DNA of 5,009 bases, from positions 1 through 5,009 of the forward strand of contig JAURBD010000110.1 of NCBI GenBank assembly GCA_030829155.1, read 5' to 3'. The notes beneath the pieces were generated by a model. It did no database searches, was not told the DNA's origin, and worked only from the letters and a program-made list of their open reading frames with translations. Source of the stretch: Flavobacteriaceae bacterium (GTDB lineage Bacteria; Bacteroidota; Bacteroidia; Flavobacteriales; Flavobacteriaceae). This document shows, piece after piece, positions 1-5,009 of this stretch (position 1 is its first letter; each line of letters opens with the position of its first letter). A program made the position numbers and the translations under genes.

Positions 1-113
1 ATGTTATTATTAAACCCTTTTGGAATGGTGTTGAGTTGTTCTAAACTAAAGTGATTCAAAAAGCGTGAATAAAGGGCTCGATTGTGAGATAAAATAGACA
101 AATGCTCTTCCAT
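1..113 (-). CDS. DinB-superfamily protein, N-terminal part (runs off the left edge)
   Basis: Only the first 37 codons are present, reading leftward from an ATG at 113-111. The peptide begins MEEHLSILSHNR and ends with LNTIPKGFNNN at the window edge. This matches, from memory, the N-terminus of Bacteroidota DinB-like (DinB_2 type) proteins. Those proteins start with a short helix ending in 'NR', followed by 'sLEQLNkIPxGFxNNIiWNxxH', where the His just beyond this edge would be the first metal ligand. The family is a four-helix bundle of metal-binding proteins, some of which are thiol transferases; the substrate of this one is unknown. The frame stays open further upstream (114-150), but this is the first ATG and it gives the usual short N-terminus. 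There is no clear Shine-Dalgarno site. The gene is transcribed divergently from the permease at 194. The metal-ligand residues lie outside the window, so function cannot be judged. Confidence 0.72.
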   Translation of the reverse strand, partial: MEEHLSILSHNRALYSRFLNHFSLEQLNTIPKGFNNN

Positions 114-193
114 AAATTGATTTTTAATGGGTAAAGATAGAATAAAAAAGAAGTATAAATTTATTCTCTTATTTTAGTAAAACAAATTACACA
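114..193. promoter_or_regulatory. Divergent intergenic spacer, probable promoters of both flanking genes
   Basis: This 80-bp AT-rich spacer must contain start signals for both the DinB-like gene (leftward) and the permease (rightward). Near-matches to the Bacteroidota -7 box TAnnTTTG are TATCTTTA on the minus strand (139-132) and TAAATTTA on the plus strand (156-163). Both miss the final G, and neither has a TTTG at the expected distance upstream. The promoter role is inferred from gene orientation; the exact boxes are weak. Confidence 0.3.
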
Positions 194-1537
194 ATGGCTT
201 CAGTTTTTAGCTTTATTTTAATAACAATTGCATGGATTGTAGTGGGAACTACAAAATTAAAGTTACATCCTTTTCTTGTTTTACTTGCTGGCTGCTTTTT
301 TTTAGCATTTTCACTACAACTTCCTTTTGGAATTATTCCACAAGTGTTTGCAAAAGGATTTGGGAAAACCTTTGAAAGCATTGGGCTGCTCGTTTTATAC
401 GGAACCATTATTGGTGTTATTTTAGAAAATACAAACGCAACTCACAGTATCGCAAATGCACTTTTAAAACTACTTTATAAATTACCTTTGCCTTTTGCTG
501 TCAGTTGTATTGGATATGTCGTTTCGATTCCTGTGTTTTGCGATTCAGCTTTTGTTATTTTAGCCTCATTAAACAAGTCATTGGCGGAAAAAACAAACAC
601 ATCAAAAATAGCGCTAACCATTGCTTTATCAACAGGTCTTTTCGCTCCTCATGCATTAGTTCCCCCGACTCCTGGGCCTTTAGCTGCTGCTGCAAATTTA
701 GAAATGAACAACTTATTTCTCTTGATTTGTATTGGAGCTACACTGGCTTTTGTTTTGATTTTAGTCGGAGCTTTTTATGCATATTCTATTTCAAAAAAAA
801 CCATCATTCAAACAACTGATGTGAACAATAAACCGGAAGATAATAATACTGGTAAAAGCAATTTGCCTCCATTGAGCAAATCATTAGCTCCAATTATTTT
901 TCCTATTATTTTGATGGCTTTAGGAACCTTATTACAGGTTTTAAATAATTTGATTTCAAGCAATATTTTTGTTGATTTTATGAAATTAATAACGACTCCA
1001 TCCAATGCAATTTTAGTAGGTGTAATTTTTAGTTTTGGTTTACTCAAATACAGCTCCCTCAGCTTAAAAAAATGTATCGAACTGAGCATAAAATCAGCTG
1101 CGCCCATATTAATCATAACGGGGATGGGTGGAATATTAGGAGAAGTAATTCAACAAATTCCTATAGCTGCTTATTTAGAAAACACTCTTGTAAATAATCA
1201 ACTAGGAATTATAATTCCATTCCTTATTGCTGCTGTACTAAAAACAGCTCAAGGATCTTCAACTGTCGCAATCATAACTACCTCATCTATTGTGTTCCCT
1301 TTGTTGGCTGTTCTAGGAATAGATTCAGAGCTGGGTAAGATATGGGTAATTATGGCTGTAGGTGTGGGGTCTATGACTGTTTCCCATGCTAACGACTCCT
1401 ACTTTTGGATCGTTTCACAAATTGGAGGTTTAGACATTAAAACTGCTTATCGGCATCATACTTTTGCCACATTCTTACAAGGCTTAATTGGTTTTGTAAT
1501 CGTTTGGATTGGATATAATCTTTGGAAAATAATTTAG
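194..1537 (+). CDS. GntP-family organic-acid (gluconate/glycerate-type) permease
   Basis: This is an inner-membrane secondary transporter of the GntP family, which imports gluconate or related sugar acids and hydroxy acids with protons. The 447 residues match the family's usual length of about 440. Almost the whole protein is hydrophobic helices, with one hydrophilic, Asn/Lys-rich stretch at about residues 200-228 that splits it into two halves. Family landmarks are visible in order: IPVFCDSAFVIL (112-123), the HALVPPTPGPLAAA loop (153-166; GntT-type proteins have PPHPGP here), AQGSSTVAIIT (352-362) and GSMTVSHANDSYFW (392-405). The ATG at 194 is the natural start, because the first hydrophobic helix begins at residue 4; no strong Shine-Dalgarno site precedes it. 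The gene converges on the lipid-kinase gene, with 20 bp between the stops. No glycerate or gluconate kinase lies in the window, so the substrate cannot be assigned. The family call is firm. Confidence 0.93.
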   Translation: MASVFSFILITIAWIVVGTTKLKLHPFLVLLAGCFFLAFSLQLPFGIIPQVFAKGFGKTFESIGLLVLYGTIIGVILENTNATHSIANALLKLLYKLPLPFAVSCIGYVVSIPVFCDSAFVILASLNKSLAEKTNTSKIALTIALSTGLFAPHALVPPTPGPLAAAANLEMNNLFLLICIGATLAFVLILVGAFYAYSISKKTIIQTTDVNNKPEDNNTGKSNLPPLSKSLAPIIFPIILMALGTLLQVLNNLISSNIFVDFMKLITTPSNAILVGVIFSFGLLKYSSLSLKKCIELSIKSAAPILIITGMGGILGEVIQQIPIAAYLENTLVNNQLGIIIPFLIAAVLKTAQGSSTVAIITTSSIVFPLLAVLGIDSELGKIWVIMAVGVGSMTVSHANDSYFWIVSQIGGLDIKTAYRHHTFATFLQGLIGFVIVWIGYNLWKII

Positions 1538-1557
1538 TTTCAATAATTACAAAAAAA

Positions 1558-2445
1558 TTAGTGTGGTACCCAAATGTTTACTCCTCTTGGGTGGATTTTT
1601 ATACTCAACTCTTCAGCAGAAATTGGATTAATTTCCCCATCCAATTGGATTAAAAAATTATTGGAGACATTTTTAATTTTAACTTCAGTTATCGGAACAA
1701 TTTCCAATAATTTTTCTGATAATTTTAACCCAAATCGACTCGCTAGAAATAAGTTAAAAAGTGCCCAAACAGATTTTTTTTTGTAAAGAATTAGTTCAAG
1801 TTTTCCGTCGTTTATGATTGATTCTCTTGATATTGAAAAGTCATATCCAAATTGATTGGTGTTAACCACCATGAGTAGAAAAGGACTTACTTCTCTTTTT
1901 ATCCCCTGATAGTAAAGTGAAAACTTCTGGGTTTTATATTCATAAAGCGCCAAAAAAACAGCTTTTAAGTAAGCATAAAAACCTCGGGAGGGTATGCTTT
2001 GATAAGAGTTGATAAAATTAGAATCAAAACTTACTCCCATATTTGATAAAAAAATAAAATCATTTACAGACCCGGCATTTACATTGATGACATTTTGATT
2101 TTCAATAACCTTTAGGGCTCCTTCAATGTTTAGTGGGATTTTTAAATGCCTTGCAATACTGTTCCCAGACCCTAAAGGGATAATCCCCAAAGGTGTTTTT
2201 GTTTCAACAAGAAAACCTGTAATTTCATTGATGGTGCCGTCCCCACCACAAGCTACAATACCAGAAGTTCTATCTTCGATAGCTTTTTGGGCGAGCTCCA
2301 AAGCGTGATCCTTATATTGTGTTTCCCATAAAAAATAATCAAATTCATTAGTCCAATGAGAACTTTTTTGCAGCTGCTCTGTGAGTTGAGTTATTGCATT
2401 CTTTGAACGAGAGTTAATAATAAAATGAATCTTTTTTTTCTTCAC
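1558..2445 (-). CDS. Diacylglycerol-kinase-family lipid kinase (YegS/DgkB-like)
   Basis: This is a soluble, ATP-dependent lipid kinase of the DAGK_cat family, expected to phosphorylate diacylglycerol or a related lipid at the inner face of the membrane. At 295 residues it has normal length. The nucleotide-binding signature GGDGTINEI is at 67-75, followed by PLGSGNSIARHLKIP at 90-104, the Bacteroidota version of the G-T-x-N-D-F-A-R loop. MGVSFDS (136-142), the NDG turn (Asp213) and the terminal LDGE (Glu271) complete the pattern; Asp69, Asp213 and Glu271 have nearly the same spacing as the active-site acids I recall for DgkB (Asp68/Asp215/Glu273). The start is GTG at 2445-2443. An in-frame TGA lies two codons upstream (2451-2449), there is no ATG before Met136, and the sequence after GTG begins with the basic KKKKIHFIIN typical of this family. 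Its first base is the last base of the upstream gene's TAG stop, so translation is probably coupled to the transferase. The lipid substrate is inferred from family and context. Confidence 0.92.
   Translation of the reverse strand: MKKKKIHFIINSRSKNAITQLTEQLQKSSHWTNEFDYFLWETQYKDHALELAQKAIEDRTSGIVACGGDGTINEITGFLVETKTPLGIIPLGSGNSIARHLKIPLNIEGALKVIENQNVINVNAGSVNDFIFLSNMGVSFDSNFINSYQSIPSRGFYAYLKAVFLALYEYKTQKFSLYYQGIKREVSPFLLMVVNTNQFGYDFSISRESIINDGKLELILYKKKSVWALFNLFLASRFGLKLSEKLLEIVPITEVKIKNVSNNFLIQLDGEINPISAEELSIKIHPRGVNIWVPH
1568..1600. terminator. Possible terminator of the convergent permease and kinase genes
   Basis: ACCCAA (1568-1573) and TTGGGT (1587-1592) form a 6-bp stem with a 13-base loop. 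On the + strand it is followed by GGATTTTTAT, and on the minus strand a run of seven T lies at 1557-1551. It sits at the 3' end of the kinase gene just past the permease stop, where a shared terminator is expected. The stem is short and the loop long, so it is weak. Confidence 0.22.
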
Positions 2446-4367
2446 TATTCAGCTTCTAAATTCCCCCTGACAATTCGATTATTGTAATCCTGAAGAAAGG
2501 CTTTCCCTTTTACTACAATATCATCCATCTCTTCGGTTCTATTTTGAATGAGATTCTTTTCAAGACCATAGTCTTCTTTATCATAAAACCCAATGGCTTC
2601 AGATCCATTATAAATACAAATGTACTGCTGGTTCATAAAAAAGTATGACCCTGCACCAAAATAGTTAACCACAAGAGAGGGTTCATCTTCACTTACCAAA
2701 CTTCTTCCCCAGCTCCGAATGGGTTTTTTATATCCCATAAGTTGAGCAACCGTTGGCATTATATCCATATGTTGTGCAAGGTCAAAACGATCCTCTCCCC
2801 AGGACCTGCCTGGAGCATAGAACATAATTGGGATTGCAAAACGATTAATTGATTTTTGATAAAACTCAAAATAAGAGAGATTTGAATGATCTGCCGTAAA
2901 AACAAAAATTGTATTCTCGAACCCAGGTTCATTTTTAATTGACTTCATAAAACGATTAATGGCATAGTCTGTATACTGAACACAAGGATGCATCGCTATA
3001 TATCCTTCTTTAAATTTTCCTTGATGCTGTTCTGGTATCTTGAAGGGTGCGTGTGAACTAACTGAAAAAATTGTTGCTAAAAATGGGCTTTTATTTTCAG
3101 ATAATTTATCCTGAGTAAATTGGAAAAAAGGCTCATCCCAAATACCCCAGATACCATCATAATCTTCATTGTTGTTGTATTCGTTTTTCCCATAATACTT
3201 ATCAAATCCCAAAACCTTAGAGAAGCCTAAGAATCCCATTGACCCATTGGGTGCTCCATGAAAAAAAGAGGTTGAATATTCCATTTCCTCTGCAATTGAA
3301 ACCAAGGATTGAAGAGATTGATTGGAATATTGTGAAGAAGTGTAAGCAACATCAAAAGAAGGGATTCCTGCCAAAACAGCTGGCATTCCATGAATGGACT
3401 TTCTACTGTTTGTAAAACCATTTGAAAACACTAGGCTGTGTTTTGCTAAAGAATCTAAAAAAGGAGTAAAACTTTCGAAGTTTTCTATTCCTCTAGAACG
3501 ATTCATAGAGCCCCAATATTCTCGCCCAAAACTTTCTAAAATAAAAATAATTATATTAGGAGGTGTTGAAAATTCTTTTGAAGGTTCATATTGTTTGATA
3601 GGTTGAATTAATTGGTTTATTTGTGTATCACTAAATTCTTCTGAAATTCTAAAATTACTTTTGCCAAAGGTTCGTATGAAGGTAAAAAGAGAGTTGAGCA
3701 CTACATCTGCTTTTGTAGGGTGATCTACTTTTTCCATTGCATGTACCAGAGTAATTGGCCGTGTACTATGCCTCCAATCTCCTCTAATCCCTATAATTGC
3801 AATTCCTGGAACAATCAAAAACATTAGAATTGATGAAGCAACATATGATGGTATATGAACCTTTAGTACTCGTTCTAAAGTAAAGTGCTTATATAATTTT
3901 GCCCAAAAATATAGTGATCCAAAATACAAAAGAAAAAGATGCCAATAATCTATCACAAAGGAAGCCAAAAGAGCTAGCCAATTACTTTCATTCTCTAATA
4001 CTTCGAAAGATTTACTCGTTAGTCTACTTAAATTAAAACGATAATATGCTATGTCCAAGTAATTTAAAGCCAAAGCAATTCCATTAAAAAAAATATAAAG
4101 ATTAAAGAGTCCTTTTTGATAGTTTTTAGATGTTGTAAAAGTTCCTGGAAGAATAGATCCCAACAAAAAGATTGCATTCGCATAAAACATTGCTGAGGTA
4201 TCGAATGTTAATCCGTAAATGCAAAGTTCAAGAAACTCAAAAAAACCAGCTATTTCTAACAGGTCTAAATTGAATAGTACGAAAAGACAACGAGCAATAA
4301 AAAAGAATATATATCCCAAAGAAAAGCGATAAACAATTAAACCGAATTCTTGGAGTCTTAAATTCAT
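2445..4367 (-). CDS. LTA synthase-family phosphoglycerol transferase (membrane sulfatase-fold enzyme)
   Basis: This is a 640-residue membrane enzyme of the LtaS/OpgB type. Known members cleave the phosphatidylglycerol headgroup and transfer phosphoglycerol to an acceptor, leaving diacylglycerol. About five hydrophobic helices occupy residues 12-32, 45-75, 86-106, 135-157 and 175-194. A linker leads to the extracytoplasmic sulfatase domain, which starts at PPNIIIFILESFG (269-281). Likely metal and catalytic residues are Glu278 in LESF, the nucleophile position Ser324 in SRKSIHGMP, His439 in SSHAPF, and Asp493/His494 in TADHS. The spacings 278-324-439-493 parallel LtaS Glu255/Thr300/His416/Asp475. 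LtaS uses Thr; here it is Ser. Downstream QHMDIMPTVAQLMG (532-545) is a common family motif. It follows the CDGSH gene by 37 bp on the same strand and overlaps the lipid-kinase GTG by one base. The acceptor is unknown. Bacteroidota are not known to make Gram-positive lipoteichoic acid, so a periplasmic glycan or envelope lipid is more likely. A plain sulfatase is less likely, given the helices and the missing CxPSR motif. Confidence 0.92.
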   Translation of the reverse strand: MNLRLQEFGLIVYRFSLGYIFFFIARCLFVLFNLDLLEIAGFFEFLELCIYGLTFDTSAMFYANAIFLLGSILPGTFTTSKNYQKGLFNLYIFFNGIALALNYLDIAYYRFNLSRLTSKSFEVLENESNWLALLASFVIDYWHLFLLYFGSLYFWAKLYKHFTLERVLKVHIPSYVASSILMFLIVPGIAIIGIRGDWRHSTRPITLVHAMEKVDHPTKADVVLNSLFTFIRTFGKSNFRISEEFSDTQINQLIQPIKQYEPSKEFSTPPNIIIFILESFGREYWGSMNRSRGIENFESFTPFLDSLAKHSLVFSNGFTNSRKSIHGMPAVLAGIPSFDVAYTSSQYSNQSLQSLVSIAEEMEYSTSFFHGAPNGSMGFLGFSKVLGFDKYYGKNEYNNNEDYDGIWGIWDEPFFQFTQDKLSENKSPFLATIFSVSSHAPFKIPEQHQGKFKEGYIAMHPCVQYTDYAINRFMKSIKNEPGFENTIFVFTADHSNLSYFEFYQKSINRFAIPIMFYAPGRSWGEDRFDLAQHMDIMPTVAQLMGYKKPIRSWGRSLVSEDEPSLVVNYFGAGSYFFMNQQYICIYNGSEAIGFYDKEDYGLEKNLIQNRTEEMDDIVVKGKAFLQDYNNRIVRGNLEAE

Positions 4368-4405
4368 CTTATTAATATAGTAAGAATTCTAAAAATGTTC
4401 CTTTT

Positions 4406-4582
4406 TTAATCTTTATGTGATCCATCACAAAAAGGTTTGTTCGCAGATTTCGAACAACCACATAAAGAAAATCGAGGCCCATGACTAATTTCATTTCCAT
4501 CAATATCAACCAAATCTACTAATCCTTCAACTGCAAACTGTCCATTAGGTTTTACCGTTATTTTGGCGTTTTTCTCTTCCAT
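4406..4582 (-). CDS. CDGSH-type iron-sulfur small protein
   Basis: This is a complete 58-residue gene: ATG at 4582-4580, TAA at 4408-4406. The C-terminal third carries the CDGSH zinc-finger-like motif CxCx2Sx3PxCDGSH: Cys41, Cys43, Ser46, Pro50, Cys52, Asp53 and His56. Cys41, Cys43, Cys52 and His56 are the expected 3Cys-1His ligands of a redox-active [2Fe-2S] cluster. The N-terminal part (ITVKPNGQFAVEG, then VDLVDIDGNEI) is the short beta region seen in bacterial single-motif members. There is no membrane anchor or signal peptide, so the protein is probably cytosolic. Members of the mitoNEET group work in electron or cluster transfer, but bacterial stand-alone versions have no settled role. 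A good Shine-Dalgarno site (AAGGAA) lies just upstream. The gene is first in the likely operon with the transferase and lipid kinase, 37 bp before the transferase start. Whether it has any functional link to them is unknown. Confidence 0.93.
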   Translation of the reverse strand: MEEKNAKITVKPNGQFAVEGLVDLVDIDGNEISHGPRFSLCGCSKSANKPFCDGSHKD

Positions 4583-4585
4583 TGA

Positions 4586-4591
4586 TTCCTT
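4586..4591 (-). promoter_or_regulatory. Ribosome binding site of the CDGSH gene
   Basis: AAGGAA (minus strand, 4591-4586) ends three bases before the ATG at 4582. It is the only clear Shine-Dalgarno-like sequence in front of a gene in this window and supports the choice of start for the 58-residue protein. The spacing is slightly short. Confidence 0.6.
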
Positions 4592-4603
4592 CTTTAATTA
4601 ATA

Positions 4604-4625
4604 TTTGAAATTTTAATTTTTCAAA
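4604..4625. promoter_or_regulatory. Inverted repeat overlapping the operon -7 box (possible operator)
   Basis: TTTGAAA (4604-4610) and TTTCAAA (4619-4625) are perfect inverted copies separated by 8 AT-only bases. On the minus strand one arm begins with the TTTG of the -7 box, and the repeat covers the predicted transcription start. That position suits a repressor operator. In such AT-rich DNA a 7-bp arm can arise by chance, and no T-rich tail or GC stem supports a terminator. Role inferred. Confidence 0.25.
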
Positions 4626-4629
4626 GATA
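4622..4629 (-). promoter_or_regulatory. Bacteroidota-type -7 promoter box of the CDGSH/transferase/kinase operon
   Basis: The minus strand reads TATCTTTG here, an exact match to the Bacteroidota primary-sigma -7 consensus TAnnTTTG. It lies 39 bases before the CDGSH start codon, which would give a leader of roughly 30 bases. No convincing TTG/TTTG -33 element is visible 17-23 bases further upstream, so the promoter may be weak or activator-dependent. A 7-bp inverted repeat starts within the box (see the next feature). Confidence 0.5.
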
Positions 4630-4683
4630 AGTTTTATTGCGTAGTAATGAATTTTTCTATTAAACTAAAATTATTCTCCTTTA

Positions 4684-4920
4684 CTACAGAGGTGAGTGGT
4701 AGTACCCAAAGTTTCGGGAGGTTTTCAATCCCTCATCGTTGAAGATTTTAGAAATCTTTCTATACCCAATAGGGGTTAAAGATTTTTCTTTATACCCACT
4801 AATACGTCTGTATAAATACTCTTGGTATTCATTATAGTTTGACTCCCACAATTTAGTGGTAGTAATTGAAATTGAGAATGTTACTTCTAGTTTTTGGGGG
4901 TAAGAATAACCACCTTCTAA
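4684..4920 (-). pseudogene. Relic of a small recombinase-like protein, start-less and truncated
   Basis: An open frame of 78 codons ends at tandem stops TAG TAA (4686-4681) and has no ATG. The open stretch continues upstream, across the glmS stop, to about 4968 (94 codons in all), which is unusually long for AT-rich non-coding DNA. The peptide includes KLWESNYNEYQEYLYRRI, then LTPIGYRKISKIFNDEGLKTSR. This resembles, from memory, small proteins of marine Bacteroidota and some organelles annotated as recombinase-like, which carry 'YxEYxxxLYxRI...GYRKISxxLNxxGxKTxRGKxFxNxHVHSIxKK'. The conserved portion stops exactly after KTSR, and the expected RGK...HVHSI tail is absent, replaced by NFGYYHSPL and the stops. 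No recombinase catalytic domain is present. It lies on the same strand as glmS, directly after it. It is best read as a decayed fragment; an intact start-codon-variant gene is less likely. The family name is tentative. Confidence 0.5.
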
Positions 4921-4922
4921 CG

Positions 4923-4958
4923 TTACTCCACCGTAACTGATTTTGCCAAGTTTCTGGG
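4923..4958 (-). other. attTn7-like site in the glmS 3' end
   Basis: The last 36 bases of glmS (codons for PRNLAKSVTVE plus stop) are the segment that TnsD of Tn7 recognises in known hosts. From memory, most bases match the E. coli attTn7 segment, for example TTGGCAAAATC and GTTACGGT. Tn7 inserts about 25 bp past the stop, which here would be near 4898, inside the start of the relic. This is a site by homology only: no Tn7 ends (TGTGGG...) or tns genes are visible. Confidence 0.4.
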
Positions 4959-5009
4959 CTGATCGACATTACAGCCTCTTTGAACAGCAATATAATAGGA
5001 TAATAGCTG
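4923..5009 (-). CDS. glmS: Glutamine--fructose-6-phosphate aminotransferase (isomerizing), C-terminal end
   Basis: The last 28 codons enter from the right edge, beginning QLLSYYIAVQRG and ending with TAA at 4925-4923. The terminal residues DQPRNLAKSVTVE are identical to the very conserved C-terminus of GlmS as I recall it from E. coli. GlmS makes glucosamine-6-phosphate from fructose-6-phosphate and glutamine, the first step toward UDP-GlcNAc for peptidoglycan and lipopolysaccharide. The visible part is the end of the second SIS (isomerase) domain, whose C-terminal tail covers the sugar-phosphate site. The rest of the gene is outside the window. The reading frame is intact up to a normal stop, so the neighbouring relic has not damaged it. 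It lies on the same strand as the CDGSH operon, but 340 bp of relic and promoter DNA separate them. Confidence 0.93.
   Translation of the reverse strand, partial: QLLSYYIAVQRGCNVDQPRNLAKSVTVE

Noticed and set aside
1..51. Short + strand ORF beginning with ATG at base 1
   Set aside because: It is only 16 codons long and antisense to a convincing DinB-like N-terminus.
505..819. 104-codon + strand frame in the permease
   Set aside because: It is an alternate frame of the GntP gene, Cys/Ser/Phe-rich in the manner of shadow frames, with no family resemblance.
808..1116. 102-codon minus-strand open frame
   Set aside because: It is opposite the permease, whose motifs run through this stretch, and is a shadow of its hydrophobic codons.
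1574..1786. 70-codon + strand open frame
   Set aside because: It lies wholly inside the lipid-kinase gene on the other strand, which has clear family motifs. The peptide resembles nothing known.
3394..3606. 70-codon + strand frame opposite the transferase
   Set aside because: It is antisense to the catalytic domain and has no independent support.
4608..4690. Continuation of the relic in another frame (peptide KLWVLPLTSVVKENN onward)
   Set aside because: The frame is open for only about 26 codons and lacks the expected RGK and HVHSI residues, so a simple frameshift is not supported.
4741..4759. AAGATTT-TAG-AAATCTT hairpin considered as a glmS terminator
   Set aside because: It falls on the relic codons for KISKIF, the stem is AT-rich, the loop is only 3 bases, and no T-run follows on the minus strand.
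4761..4800. Two copies of TATACCCA, 30 bp apart, as a possible repeat array
   Set aside because: There are only two copies. They encode the GYK and GYR of the relic peptide, so the similarity is explained by codons.
4604..4910. Complete Tn7-like element or other insertion sequence at attTn7
   Set aside because: No transposase gene, no Tn7-type ends and too little space; at most a relic is present.

Overview
The window is AT-rich and gene-dense. It most likely comes from a member of the Bacteroidota, probably the Flavobacteriia. The evidence is AT-rich leaders with few clear Shine-Dalgarno sites, a perfect Bacteroidota-type -7 box (TATCTTTG, fitting TAnnTTTG), and protein variants that I recall from this phylum: DinB-like, CDGSH, LTA-synthase-family and YegS-like kinase. 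Assignment below phylum level is inference.

Left end: the first 37 codons of a DinB-superfamily protein run leftward off the window (113 to 1). A divergent 80-bp spacer separates it from a complete GntP-family organic-acid permease on the + strand (194-1537). The permease gene converges on the next block with a 20-bp gap.

Centre: three minus-strand genes form a likely operon, read from right to left. They are a 58-residue CDGSH iron-sulfur protein (4582-4406, too short for routine ORF calling), a five-helix membrane phosphoglycerol transferase of the LTA synthase/sulfatase superfamily (4367-2445), and a diacylglycerol-kinase-family lipid kinase (2445-1558). The last two overlap by one base (TAGTG), and the kinase starts at GTG. 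In known systems LtaS-type enzymes release diacylglycerol from phosphatidylglycerol, and this kinase family returns diacylglycerol to phosphatidic acid, so the pair plausibly forms one lipid cycle.

Right end: the last 28 codons of glmS enter from the right edge on the minus strand (5009-4923) and end in a recognisable attTn7-type sequence. Immediately downstream lies a start-less, truncated open frame (about 4920-4684) that resembles the 'GYxKIS..LN..G.KT.RG' tail of small recombinase-like proteins. It looks like the relic of a mobile or insertion gene at the glmS 3' end. Between it and the CDGSH gene is the operon promoter, with an inverted repeat on top of its -7 box.

No tRNA, rRNA, CRISPR array or complete insertion sequence was seen. 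The most noteworthy points are the glmS-adjacent relic and the translationally coupled transferase/kinase pair.
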